From contig BBCS01000002.1 in NCBI GenBank assembly GCA_001316125.1, positions 310,001-374,000 on the forward strand: a stretch of DNA of 64,000 bases, given 5' to 3'. The translations under genes were made by a program, and so were the position numbers. The DNA comes from Vulcanisaeta distributa JCM 11213. GTDB lineage: Archaea > Thermoproteota > Thermoprotei > Thermoproteales > Thermocladiaceae. How positions within the stretch are numbered: the stretch's first letter is position 1; each line of letters opens with the position of its first letter. The notes under the pieces are model-generated. The model was not told the origin of the DNA. It did not search any database and worked only from the letters and a program-made list of their open reading frames with translations. Of this stretch, positions 40,262 to 50,252 are shown piece by piece.

Positions 40262-41155
40262 TTAATAACTTATCCTTATAATGCGATTAATGAGTTGAGT
40301 CATTGACCTGGAATCACCGATTCTCCTAATCCCCCCCATAAACACTGACGGGGGGGCATACTCACCATATCCCAGAACCCTCATTAGTAGGTTCATAGAC
40401 CAAAGACCCATCGATAACTTATACGGCAATACCAATGACCCAGCAATTGAAGATAGCACTATGGATAATGCCAACTCCATCGCACGCCCACACCTTAACT
40501 GCTCGCACAGATTGACAGCATCATCACTTAGCCAGTTTATTATCGTTAATGCATCATTAAGTGTGATAATGCCCTCCTTATATAAGGCGTGGAGTATCGT
40601 TAAAACAACCTCGGCACTCCTATCGATTGTGCTAACCTTAACGCCATGATACTCACCGACTGTCTTCAACCTAAGGAAGTCCTCACCCCCCCTGGCATAG
40701 ATAAGGTCGGCCACTGATGGGTGTACGTAGAGGTCTACGTTAATTCCATCCTTAACAAGCGTTATTGTGTACGGCTCATAAAGCAGCAGCCTATAACCAC
40801 GCCTAATCAACCTAGCCGCAGCCAATAGGACTTGGTCCCTCCTAACCAGGACATCGACATCCGCCGGCACGTAGACAACGGGCTTAATCAATTTTATGAA
40901 GGCATGCTCAATACCATTTAGTGCATCCTCAACCTCAGAGACCACATTAATAACCCTCCTAAGCCCATTCTCCTGACCCCCCCACCGCAACTCACCCTCA
41001 TAATTAACGACCCTAAGCACGTGAAGCAACACCTTATTGAGCTTAGCGAGCTCAATAATGCCTTGATTAATCTCAACACGCTCGCCATTAACCAATACCC
41101 TAAGTAACATCCTAAATTCTTCGACATTACTAAGACCTTTCATACTTATTTTCAT
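40262..41155 (-). CDS. Nucleotidyltransferase-fold protein (NTP_transf_5-like)
   Basis: About 294 residues. The segment P-A-D-V-D-V-L-V-R-R with the later I-N-V-D-L-Y-V-H-P-S-V is the D-x-D plus third acidic residue pattern of minimal nucleotidyltransferases. The surrounding helices resemble the NTP_transf_5 group, some of which act with glycan genes. The function is not known. The frame is intact; four 7-base runs add residues. It is followed by nothing on its strand before HyuA, whose end lies 31 bases away. Confidence 0.6.
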   Translation of the reverse strand: MKISMKGLSNVEEFRMLLRVLVNGERVEINQGIIELAKLNKVLLHVLRVVNYEGELRWGGQENGLRRVINVVSEVEDALNGIEHAFIKLIKPVVYVPADVDVLVRRDQVLLAAARLIRRGYRLLLYEPYTITLVKDGINVDLYVHPSVADLIYARGGEDFLRLKTVGEYHGVKVSTIDRSAEVVLTILHALYKEGIITLNDALTIINWLSDDAVNLCEQLRCGRAMELALSIVLSSIAGSLVLPYKLSMGLWSMNLLMRVLGYGEYAPPSVFMGGIRRIGDSRSMTQLINRIIRISY

Positions 41156-41228
41156 TCAATCACCAATAAAGCCACACCATAATACATAGTGATACTACGC
41201 TTTTAAAGTAAACTGATTAATTTAAACC

Positions 41229-41877
41229 GTGGAACCTAGGGAACTACTTGAAGGTATTAGGAAGGCTCTGGAACCACTCAACGATGCAATACTAAATCAC
41301 CCAATGATTAGGGATGCGGAGGAGGGACGCTATCCATAAATACAATTAGGGCATTTGTAATGAATCAATGGTACATAGTTAACCACGACTTAAGGTCACT
41401 GGCCATAGCCCTGGGCAGGACGAGAAACGTTGCAGAGCTTGAGTTCATGAAAATGCTGCTCGACGGCGATTACAACGCACTTCATGAATTAATGAAGTTA
41501 ATGAGGGAGTTGGGCATAGAGATCAAGGATCCATTAATGCTTGAGGTAATACCAGAGGCTGTGCAATACACGCATTACCTGGCCTGGCTAGCTAACTATG
41601 CCACTGTTCAGGAGTTTGCCTTGGCAATAATCGTCAACATGCCGGTGTGGGGGCCAAAACGTGGTCAGACTCGGTAATGCATTACGTGATAAGTACGGCA
41701 TTAAGGAGGTTGGTTTCTTCGAGGCCTTTAGGGGGACCATTCACAGAATTAGAGAATAGGGCCCTTGAGGTAATTAGGGGTATTGACGAGCAATCGGTCG
41801 TGAGGGCCAGGAACATGGCATATATTATACAGAATTATGAGAAGGCATTTTGGGACGCCATCTACTCTGTGCGTTGA
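41229..41877 (+). CDS. TENA/heme-oxygenase-fold protein
   Basis: All-helical protein of about 216 residues with a TENA/PqqC-like layout: A-F-V-M-N-Q-W-Y-I-V-N-H-D-L-R-S-L, then M-P-V-W-G-Q-N-V-V-R-L-G, K-Y-G-I-K-E-V-G-F-F-E-A-F-R-G and a final helix. Relatives hydrolyse thiamine breakdown products or oxidise small molecules; the activity here is open. GTG 41229 lies 25 bases after a TATA-like ttttaaag (41201-41208). Frameshifts near 41337 (C2 for C3), 41649-41653 (G5 for G4) and 41731-41735 (G5 for G4). Confidence 0.65.
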
Positions 41878-42026
41878 CCTTAATCAAAGTAAAATATTTA
41901 TACAATCATTAATTCCTTTATTATTTATATAATTAGTCCTGGACCAAGCTGTATTTATCACAAGAAACTATAGAAAAAGATGTTCAATAGCTTAAGCCTT
42001 AAAAATTGGATTTAATGTGATAATAC

Positions 42027-42415
42027 GTGGGGCCAGACCCAATATCACTGGTTAATACTGCACGGAGAGACCTTCAAACATTGGTGAATTTAGTGAGTAA
42101 TTATGAGCGGACCAGGGATGCTGCTATTCTTAGTGATATCGTGAAATTAAGCCTATCAATCTATGATAATGCTATAAATGCTTTCCTAGCTGTTAAGGGC
42201 ATTAGGGTTAAAGACCCTGAACACTTGGGTCAGGTTGCTCATGACCTCATACCAAGCAATGTGGCCAGTGCCAATTTAAGGGACTTCCTAATTAAATGTC
42301 TATCACAGACTGATTGCAATGCTGATTTCATAAGTACTAGGTTGGGGAGTTGGTGAGGCTTGTCGATTACGTGCACTCAGTATCAACGCATAGTGCAATT
42401 CATAGGGGCCTCTAA
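42027..42415 (+). CDS. HEPN-domain protein
   Basis: Helical protein of about 130 residues. The central Y-D-N-A-I-N-A-F-L-A-V-K-G-I and H-L-G-Q-V-A-H-D-L fit a HEPN domain. A frameshift near 42350 (G4 for G5) hides the end L-G-E-L-V-R-L-V-D-Y-V-H-S-V-S-T-H, whose R-x5-H matches the HEPN RNase motif. No MNT antitoxin is directly next to it: the nucleotidyltransferase at 40262-41155 is separated by the TENA gene and is on the other strand. Its stop overlaps the end of the convergent coiled-coil gene by 4 bases. Confidence 0.5.
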
Positions 42416-42771
42416 CCCTTAACACCATACTTACTAATTAATTCTTTGATCAAAGACTCTAAGTCCTCCCTCTTAACCATCTTACTCTCAATATCATCAA
42501 GTCTCCTTTCCACATCACTTATCCTAGCCCTCAGCGCATCCATATCACCAGGACTACCTGGTGGGATCGCGAGGGCCGTGAGTATCCTCAACAACATCGT
42601 TGGTATTACTAATGGTAGTGAAGCGGTTAATGCCACGAGCCTAATTAGGGTTTCAGGCCTATTCATCAATGCCCTAATTAGGGCTTCAGGGTTTGTCGTA
42701 AGCAACTCATTCAAAGCCTCAATAAGTATCTCAGGGTTTCTCTTAAGTCTCTCAACATCCTCACTAACCAT
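42412..42771 (-). CDS. Small membrane-associated coiled-coil protein
   Basis: About 120 residues, function unknown. A helical N-terminus (V-E-R-L-K-R-N-P-E-I-L-I-E-A-L) is followed by a hydrophobic stretch that could cross or touch the membrane (L-V-A-L-T-A-S-L-P-L-V-I-P-T-M-L). A C-terminal heptad region (I-S-D-V-E-R-R-L-D-D-I-E-S-K) suggests a dimeric coiled coil. ATG 42771 lies about 28 bases after a TATA-like stretch; ATG 42795 is an alternative. Similar small proteins accompany DNA-modifying or nuclease systems in archaea, but nothing here proves a link. Confidence 0.5.
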   Translation of the reverse strand: MVSEDVERLKRNPEILIEALNELLTTNPEALIRALMNRPETLIRLVALTASLPLVIPTMLLRILTALAIPPGSPGDMDALRARISDVERRLDDIESKMVKREDLESLIKELISKYGVKG

Positions 42772-42813
42772 ATGCAGCATTATTAATGCATGCATTAATA
42801 AACGCTGTGGTTA

Positions 42814-44004
42814 CTAACCACTCAACTGCTGATAATTATTACGACCAACAACCAACTCAGCCGTTGAGGGCCCAATCGGCAGTACGTAAACATTGACCGC
42901 ATACTCACCGGTGGATACACCAAAGGAGTAGGTTATTGGGTATGGAGCCCATGATGTGCCATTCCAATAATGCAGCGATAGGTATGCATCTAGCTCCTAA
43001 ACTCAACACCGCCACCATTACCTGGACCGCCAATCACGAATTCCGTATCCATGGGCCAGCCATATGGGCCTCAGTAGGCTAGTAACTATGTATGCCGTGG
43101 CGTTAGGTATCGGTATTAACTCATGGGCAAACCAATAAATCCTCGGACTGAAGGTCTCATTACCCAACTGAAGCAGTGAGTAACCGAAGTTGATGACCAC
43201 GCCGTAACCCGTCGAGTTTACGGATATTATTAATAAGCCGGCCATTGGCGTTTCGAAGCAACCAAGCACGCACCTACCCTGCTCATAAACAACGTTCCTA
43301 GACGAACCAACGTAATTAACAACATCCATCTCACCCTGGAACCAGTACTGACCATCCACTACCACGAGCGCATCCTGAACCCAATGAACCATGTAATTAC
43401 CACCATACTTAATTACGACGTAGGCATTCAATTGAAGGGAAAAGCCGGGCCCAGCGGCACCAGTGGAATTCTCGACATAGGCATTGGTTATGTTGAAGAG
43501 ACCAAGCACGGCATCAGTCGTTACATTGCCGTAGCTCGGCCCGTAATAAGCCGCAATACCCATGGCCGTGTAATTAAGGACCCTATAGGCAATCCCAGTA
43601 TTCCCACAAACCAATAAACTATAACTACTGGAGCCTGGGCTAACCACGTAAATGCCAGGCACGGAACTAAACCAAGTATAATTACTGGGCGCCTCAGGCC
43701 CGCCATTCCATGAACTTAATTGTGAATTGGTGAGTAAGTAGACGTATGATCCATTGACAACCTCAATAAATAGGGATTCGCCGTTTGTCAAATTGACATT
43801 AATGAGGCCCCAGGAATAACATGGACCACCTACCGATACTTGTTTTGTTATTGGTATTTGCATATTCATTATGCCATTAATTACGTGGCTAATGGCATTC
43901 CAAATGAATGAGGTAATTGAATAATTGATTGTGGGATTAACCATTACAATAATCATAATCAATGCAACTAAAATAATCAATGCAACATCCCAATACTTCA
44001 TCAC
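42814..44004 (-). CDS. Thermopsin-family secreted acid protease-like protein
   Basis: About 397 residues, peptidase family A5 (thermopsin). An N-terminal hydrophobic helix (I-I-L-V-A-L-I-M-I-I-V-M-V) acts as signal or anchor. The family core follows: T-A-M-G-I-A-A-Y-Y-G, V-L-G-L-F-N-I-T, G-F-S-L-Q-L-N-A-Y-V-V-I-K-Y, and H-W-V-Q-D-A-L. The many N-x-S/T sequons fit a glycosylated exoprotein. Frameshifts near 43030 and 42995 hide the last 70 residues (end Y-Q-Q-L-S-G, stop at 42814). It would digest proteins outside the cell at low pH, next to the oligopeptide importer. Confidence 0.75.
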
Positions 44005-44082
44005 GTGAGAAGATACCCAAAGGATAAAAAATATAACTCACTCCAATTTTAAACTAGGTTGTTATATTAATCGTAGTATTTG

Positions 44083-46048
44083 CTAACTGCTCGCTCTTGG
44101 GCGCCTTCTTAGCGCTAATACCACAGCTATTACTATAATTATGATTACTATTATCACTATGACGCTTATGAGTAGTGTTGTCGACACCGTCGGTTTCGGC
44201 GGAGGAGGCGTTATTGTTAAGCTGACGCCAGGTGGCACAACCCAACCCTTAAAGAATGCGATTACTGGCCCCCCCATGTACTCAAACTCCTCGGCTATGA
44301 ATGGGAATAGCATCTCATTCCTGAGCCCTGGATTACTTATGCTCAGTAGTACTGTCCAATTAGCACATGCAGGGTTCAACTCAACAGGTTCAACCTTACT
44401 GACAAGTGGTATGTATGGAAGCCAATAATTAACGAAGGCAATTAACTGGGCAGTATCGTTCCAGTACTGTGGTGACGAATATGGCAGCGTCTGCATCTCA
44501 TCATATACCGCAGTCACATTAATTGTATATTCTTTACCATTAAATACGTATGTTGTATAATTATTAAGTACAGTATTAAATGGTGGCACCCCCCCTAATA
44601 GTATGTGGACGACACCGTATGCCGTGGTTGGCGCTGGGAATCCTGTAAAGAATGGCGCTATTACATAATCACCTGAGAATAGGTCTGAGTAAAACGTGCC
44701 AGTACTAAGCTCAAGAACTTCAGCCTTTATACCAAAGGCATTTAATTGCTCAGCAACGTTCTGCATCAATGCAACCCAGTCGGTGAACCCTGACGGTACT
44801 ATTATCGTGACCGTCCATAACGTACCATTCGGTAGATACCACTGCCCATTAACCTCCTTAAAACCTACAGACTCAAGTAGCTGAGCAGCCTTTGCCGGAT
44901 CATAAGTGTAATTATTAAGTTCTGAAAGGAAACCAGGTGGCAACTTACTCTCGAAGTAACTCAGTAGGGAATTATCGATACCTGTAACCGTAGTTAATGG
45001 CACATAATCCGGCGGATACGCCTCAGCAACCTCGGTCCTATTTATTATGTATGCCAAAGCCTGCCTAACCTGGACAAGGTTGTATGGGTATATTGTTGGG
45101 TTTATGAAAATACCCACGGGACCATACGTAGGAGCCATATAGACAATTAAGCCTCACTCTCCATTGTTTGAACCACACTCTCGGGTATTGCCGTTGTATC
45201 GTAGCAGGAGTAACCACCGATATCGTACTCCTCACTTTGAGTATTGCCTGTGGTCCAGTAGGTTATCATGTATGGGTAATACTTAAGCGATGAGTTGGGG
45301 GGAATTCCTGGAGGAACCATGGATTCGCCTGCCACTCCATGTTGGTGCTAGTCATAGTATTAACCAATGGGTAGTAGAAGCCATTAACCGCAGGCGTAAC
45401 GTTTAATGACTCAACCTCACTAGCCAATGTACTTAACTCACTCTGTAACTTACTGTACTCTGGACTACTTGATGGCGTGACTGCCAGCTCACTCTCTATT
45501 TGGCTAACATTCTCGGCATACTGGCCAAACTGGAAGTATGGAGCCTGTATTGGATAGCCCAGTATCCTCCACTCCTCATTGGTACCACAGTACGGACCAC
45601 TTAATTGGAATATGACTGTGTAGTTGTTAACCACGGTAATATTACTGAAGTACGGCGACTCCCAACCAAAGAGGAAGCCACCTATTACCCATGTAGTCCA
45701 CACATCCCATGCTGTGACTGGTATCTTGGTGTTATTACCGACGTACCAATAGATATTAGGCTTTAGCGTTACTATGATCTCTGTACGATTTGTAGAGCAC
45801 TCAACACTTGATGCCAATACTAATATTGTGGTATTCGATGAATGCTCAAGCACGGCTAATGGCAGGTAATTCCACCATGCACCTAGCATCTGCGATGTTG
45901 GTGACCATGGATTCCAATAAATACCACCAGGTGTTGGAGGACCTTCTGGAGCCCATTGCCAGGTACCATTTGGTATATGGCTAGGCGGCGTAACTGCACG
46001 TATTGGATACGAAAATATTACTATTAGTAGAGCCGCGGCTATAACCAT
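44083..46048 (-). CDS. Oligopeptide ABC transporter, substrate-binding protein
   Basis: Family 5 extracellular solute-binding protein of about 655 residues. An N-terminal signal helix (M-V-I-A-A-A-L-L-I-V-I-F) is followed by the two-lobed binding domain (V-R-Q-A-L-A-Y-I-I-N-R-T-E-V-A is the typical core). A Pro-rich linker and a C-terminal membrane anchor with R-R-R-P-R-A-S-S come last, as is usual in archaea. Frameshifts: C6 for C4 around 45297-45302 in the gene's sense, and one missing C near 45155. Permeases start divergently at 46259. Confidence 0.85.
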
Positions 46049-46224
46049 AACTATGGGTAGGATCGCTTTTCCTAGAGTATTACTACTATTATCTTTATCT
46101 TTTTTTATAATTTTTTGGCATGCCTATCGCTTAACATTAAGCCTTTTTAAGTATTTCTCACTATTATATATTATATCTTAGTTTGTTTAATTAATTTAAT
46201 TTAATTAGAAATCAAGTGAGTAAT

Positions 46225-46236
46225 CCTTATATAAGG
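46225..46236 (+). promoter_or_regulatory. Palindromic TATA element before the permease genes
   Basis: CCTTATATAAGG is a perfect 12-bp palindrome centred 28 bases before ATG 46259. It can serve as the TATA element for the permeases. Being symmetric, it might also allow opposite-strand initiation towards the binding-protein gene. Confidence 0.5.
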
Positions 46237-46258
46237 GCTTATTGGTATTTTGTTGTTA

Positions 46259-47269
46259 ATGGCCGCTAAGGATTTATTATTATGGATTGTAAAGAGGGTT
46301 GGCATTGCTATTGCCAGTTTATTATTCGTAATCTCAGCAACGTATATACTGCTCAGGTATGCTCCGGGTAACCCAGTCCAGGTATACATAGGCAGCTGCC
46401 TAGCTAAGGCTATAGCTACTTACCTGTGAAGCCAAGGCTAGGCAGATCTTCCTTGTAAATGTTACTGAACCGCCATTTCAGGCATACATATCCTACATGA
46501 AACACTTATTCCATGGTGACCTGGGTAGGTCATTGGTATATCATGAACCCGTGGCGCTGATGATAGCCGAGGAGATTCCCTGGACCGTATTCTTAGTAGT
46601 AACTTCATTACTACTTTCATACGCGCTTGGCATACTTATTGGGCTTTATACCGCCAGATATGGTGGTGGTAAGATTGATAAGGCAATAACCGTAACGAGC
46701 GCCGCAATCCAGGCCATACCAAATTATGTATTAGCCATAATACTACTACTATTCCTCGCGGTATACAACCACGTATTTCCAATAAATGGCTCCTACTCAA
46801 TACCGCCGTCTGAGTTAGGCTTTAACTGGCAGACCATAACGAACGTCCTTTATCACTATACTTTACCAATACTATCCTTCGCAATACCCATGATACCTGG
46901 TTACATATTGAGTATTAGGTCGGCCGCGGTAGCCGTTTCTAGGGAGGACTATGTAATGTACGCAAGATTGAGGGGGGGTATAAAGTCAAGGACGTTAATG
47001 ACTAATTACATTGGTAGGTTAGCCGTAATTCCATCATTTACTAGGTTCATGTATTCCTTTGGATTACTAATGGGGGGGCCGCTGCCTTTATAGAGAGCAC
47101 CTTTGGGCTTTATGGCATTGGTAGTCTTTACGCTGGCGCATTGAGTAGTAGGGATTATCCCCCCCTAGCCATAGGTACGTTAATGGTTATAGTGGCGGTA
47201 ACAATAGCAGGTAACATAATTGCCGACATACTGTATGGAATCCTTGACCCTAGGGTGAGAGTGTCATGA
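46259..47269 (+). CDS. dppB: Oligopeptide ABC transporter permease (DppB type)
   Basis: Inner-membrane permease of about 337 residues with six helices. The start A-K-D-L-L-L-W-I-V-K-R and Y-A-P-G-N-P-V-Q are DppB-like. The loop Y-V-M-Y-A-R-L-R-G-I contacts the ATPases, and the end shows F-I-E-S-T-F-G-L-Y-G-I-G and D-Y-P-L-A-I-G-T-L. Frameshifts lie near 46405-46440 and at the G7 run 47082-47088 (should be 5). The stop overlaps the next start (ATGA). Confidence 0.87.
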
Positions 47270-48173
47270 CCATAGTAATACCTAACATAAGTCGAAAGAC
47301 CATTCGTAAGTGGGAGAAGTTATTGCTTTCTAATAAGGTGTTTATGGCAGGATTAATAATATTCCTGTTATACGTATTGATGGGAACCGTGGGACTACTG
47401 ATAATACCACCGCCTCTCGGTAAGTACGCAAACCCAGCTAATGCCTTCATGCCGCCTAGTCTCAAGGACTTCCCACTCTACGTATTTGGTACTGACTATG
47501 AGGGTATACCGCTTATTTCGGACATTGTTTGGGGGGCACTCCATTCATACTAGAAGTCACCGCCCTGGCATCAATAATAACTATAGGGATTGGCGTAGTG
47601 CTCGGATTACTAGCCGGCTATGTTGGTGGCTTAGTCGATAAGGCATTAAGCGCCGTCTTTGATATAATACTCACACTACCCACCTTCCCAATAATCCTAA
47701 TACTAGCCACCATGATACATACAAACAACCCATTAATACTCGCCGGGATATTAAGCATGTTCTCCTGGGCAGGCCTGGCGAGGTCTGTGAGGGGGGGGTT
47801 CACGTACTCGCTTAAGAACCAGGGCTACATAGAGGTGGCTAGGATACTGGGCTTTAACGCTAGGAAGATAATATTTGGTGAAATGATATATCCAATGATG
47901 CCGTACATACTAGTCCACCTATTCCAGGACATGATGTTTTACGTATACGGCTTAGTCGGTCTGTACGCGTACGGCTTCTTACCACTAACTACGGCTAACT
48001 GGGGGGGCGTTGTCTTGAACTTCGCCATAAGCATTGGTGGTGCAATATACAGTCCATTGGGCTTTTGGAACTTGATAATACCATTAATAACAATAATAGT
48101 CTATGAGGTTGGGCTTATGTTCATGGCATTGGGCGCCGATATGCTGGTTAACCCACGCATGAGGGAATTCTAA
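47266..48173 (+). CDS. dppC: Oligopeptide ABC transporter permease (DppC type)
   Basis: Second permease, about 301 residues. F-G-T-D-Y-E-G-I-P-L, then I-V-W-G-T-P-F-I-L after repair of the G6 run at 47531-47536 (should be 4). A-R-S-V-R-G-F-T-Y-S-L and Y-I-E-V-A-R-I-L-G form the ATPase-contact loop. G8 at 47789-47796 and G7 at 48001-48007 each add a Gly. It overlaps the end of a small convergent gene by 4 bases; the ATPases lie on the other strand. Confidence 0.87.
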
Positions 48174-48364
48174 TAGCCCCCCCTACGTACCTCCCTAATC
48201 AACGTGAACAGAATGTATAGCCAGAAGGCGAGGACTATTATTAGATCTACAATGTCTAAGTTCCTTGCTGGGTTATTGGGTGGTAATATGAGTAGTGGTA
48301 TTATTGAGAGTAGTAAGAGGGCGGTCAAGGTATAGAAAAGAACTTCATGCATAAATGATGGCAT
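48170..48364 (-). CDS. Small two-helix membrane protein between permease and ATPase genes
   Basis: About 64 residues with two hydrophobic helices (V-L-F-Y-T-L-T-A-L-L-L-L-S-I-I-P and I-V-D-L-I-I-V-L-A-F-W-L-Y-I-L) and a basic end (R-E-V-R-R). ATG 48364 follows the OppF stop by 4 bases on the same strand, so it is probably co-transcribed with the two ATPases. Its position suggests an accessory part of the importer; no homologue is recognised. Confidence 0.55.
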   Translation of the reverse strand: MPSFMHEVLFYTLTALLLLSIIPLLILPPNNPARNLDIVDLIIVLAFWLYILFTLIREVRRGGY

Positions 48365-48368
48365 GTCA

Positions 48369-49178
48369 TCACCCCCCCCTAAATGATGGCTCAAGGTGCG
48401 AACTTAACAGTAACTTCGTATAGCTATCCCTTGGATTCTCAATAACTTCATTCGTACGTCCACGCTCGACAATCCTACCATTATGCATAACCACTAACTC
48501 CCCCCCATTAATTGCGAAATACCTGGCCAGGGCTATGTCATGTGTTATAAACACAACGCTTAACCCATACTCCCTCTGTACCTGCTTGAGCAAATCAATT
48601 AAGTCGACCCTAAGTGATGCGTCGAGCATGCTCACAATTTCATCGGCAATGATGACCTTAGGTCTAATTAATAACGCCCTAGCAATGGCGATCCTCTGCA
48701 ATTGCCCACCGCTTAATTGATGTGGATATTTATCGAGTACCTCATCAGGCTCCAACTGCAGGTCCTTAAGTATGCTGGACATTAGTGAGTATGCTCTACG
48801 CCTATCAGCTATTTTATAGTAAGTAATTACATCCATTAGTATGGACTCCATGGACTTAAAGGGGGGGTTAAATGATGAGTATGGGTCTTGAGGAATATAT
48901 TGAACGCTCCTTCTGTAATTCATGAACTCATCCTTACTCATCTCCCTCACATCCTTGCCATAGAAGAGTACGGTACCTTTAGTGGGTAATTGAACGCCAG
49001 CCAATACCCTACCCAGCGTTGTCTTTCCACTACCTGACTCACCAACTATTGATATTGATGCATTTTCATCGACATCGAAATCAACATCATTTAGTGCGAG
49101 GATCTCAGCTCTCGAAAATAGGCCCTTACGTATTGAATACACAACGGATACGTGCTTAGCCTCTAATATCTTAGCCAT
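48369..49178 (-). CDS. oppF: Oligopeptide ABC transporter ATPase (OppF type)
   Basis: ATPase of about 269 residues. Walker A G-E-S-G-S-G-K-T-T, Q-loop Q-D-P-Y-S-S-F-N-P, signature L-S-G-G-Q-L-Q-R, Walker B V-I-I-A-D-E-I with D-loop M-L-D-A-S, and H-loop T-H-D. D-E-I in place of D-E-P is a mild variation. The start overlaps the end of oppD by 8 bases. G7 and C7/C8 runs at 48372, 48500 and 48861 add residues; the frame is intact. Confidence 0.9.
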   Translation of the reverse strand: MAKILEAKHVSVVYSIRKGLFSRAEILALNDVDFDVDENASISIVGESGSGKTTLGRVLAGVQLPTKGTVLFYGKDVREMSKDEFMNYRRSVQYIPQDPYSSFNPPFKSMESILMDVITYYKIADRRRAYSLMSSILKDLQLEPDEVLDKYPHQLSGGQLQRIAIARALLIRPKVIIADEIVSMLDASLRVDLIDLLKQVQREYGLSVVFITHDIALARYFAINGGELVVMHNGRIVERGRTNEVIENPRDSYTKLLLSSHLEPSFRGG

Positions 49179-50145
49179 AAATCGCCACCCTGACATTATT
49201 AACATGGTTGCAGTAAACCACGTGGTTTTGAGAAGTCTCGACATTTATCTGCTCGTTCTTACAGGAATCATCAGCAAATGGGCATCTATAATATAATGGG
49301 CAGCCAACGTAATTAACGCCACCCCTCTTAAGCTTAAACTCGCTAAATGGGTTTTTCACCCTGACCGTCGGTATACTGCCCAGAAGGCTCACTGTGTATG
49401 GATGTAGTGGATGCTTAATAACCTCATCCTTAAGCCCATGCTCCACGAATCTACCGCCATACATCACGTATATCCTGTCCGCCACGTAATCGGCAACTGT
49501 TATGTCATGGGTGACTATTATCATTGAGAAATGATACATCCTCTTAAGCTCCTTCAACAAATCAAGTATTTGCCTTTGAGTGACCACATCCAATGCGGAG
49601 GTTGGTTCATCAAGAATGACTACTTTAGGGTTCAATAGCAGCGCTAGGGCAATGGCAACCCTCTGCTTCATACCACCACTGAGTTGGTGAGCATACATAC
49701 GCAGCACTTTATTAGGATCCAGCTTAACATCACTCAACAGTTTATGAGCCCTTACCAACGCCTCATCCTTACTCATTCCATAGGCCTCAGCCGTATCCAC
49801 GAAGTGTGATGCAATCGTAATTACGGGATTGAATATATTCATTGATGCCTGAGGCACGAGAGATATTAACTTCCACCTATTTTGCAGGAATGCCATATCA
49901 ACATAATTATCCTTCCTAATTACCCTACCTTCTAGGGTTATTACTCCATTAACGAAGGCATTAGGCGGTAGATAGCCAACTATCGCATTCACAAGCGTTG
50001 TTTTACCTGAACCACTCTCACCAACTATAGCTATGGCCTCATCTTCATGAAGCTCCAAATCAATATTCCTAACGGCATAATAGACTCCTCGAATGGTTCT
50101 ATACCCAACGGACAGGCTATGTACGCTTAACAAGCCATTACCCAT
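49171..50145 (-). CDS. oppD: Oligopeptide ABC transporter ATPase (OppD type)
   Basis: ATPase of 324 residues. Walker A G-E-S-G-S-G-K-T-T, signature L-S-G-G-M-K-Q-R, Walker B V-V-I-L-D-E-P-T-S-A-L-D, H-loop T-H-D. A C-terminal Cys region G-C-P-L-Y-Y-R-C-P-F-A-D-D-S-C is typical of peptide importers and may bind an Fe-S cluster. The frame is intact and free of 7-base runs. It is first in the oppD-oppF-small protein group. Confidence 0.92.
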   Translation of the reverse strand: MGNGLLSVHSLSVGYRTIRGVYYAVRNIDLELHEDEAIAIVGESGSGKTTLVNAIVGYLPPNAFVNGVITLEGRVIRKDNYVDMAFLQNRWKLISLVPQASMNIFNPVITIASHFVDTAEAYGMSKDEALVRAHKLLSDVKLDPNKVLRMYAHQLSGGMKQRVAIALALLLNPKVVILDEPTSALDVVTQRQILDLLKELKRMYHFSMIIVTHDITVADYVADRIYVMYGGRFVEHGLKDEVIKHPLHPYTVSLLGSIPTVRVKNPFSEFKLKRGGVNYVGCPLYYRCPFADDSCKNEQINVETSQNHVVYCNHVNNVRVAIYG

Positions 50146-50252
50146 TACTCAAACTACAATAATGCCATTGAATTTTAAGTTTTTCTCATATTGTTAGTTT
50201 GAGTATATAAGGCAAAACTTAATAATACAATATTTAAAAATTAATCACGAAT

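Noticed and set aside
40262..42415. The nucleotidyltransferase at 40262-41155 and the HEPN gene at 42027-42415 as one MNT-HEPN pair.
   Set aside because: They are on opposite strands with a TENA gene between, and the first is about 294 residues, longer than a typical MNT antitoxin.
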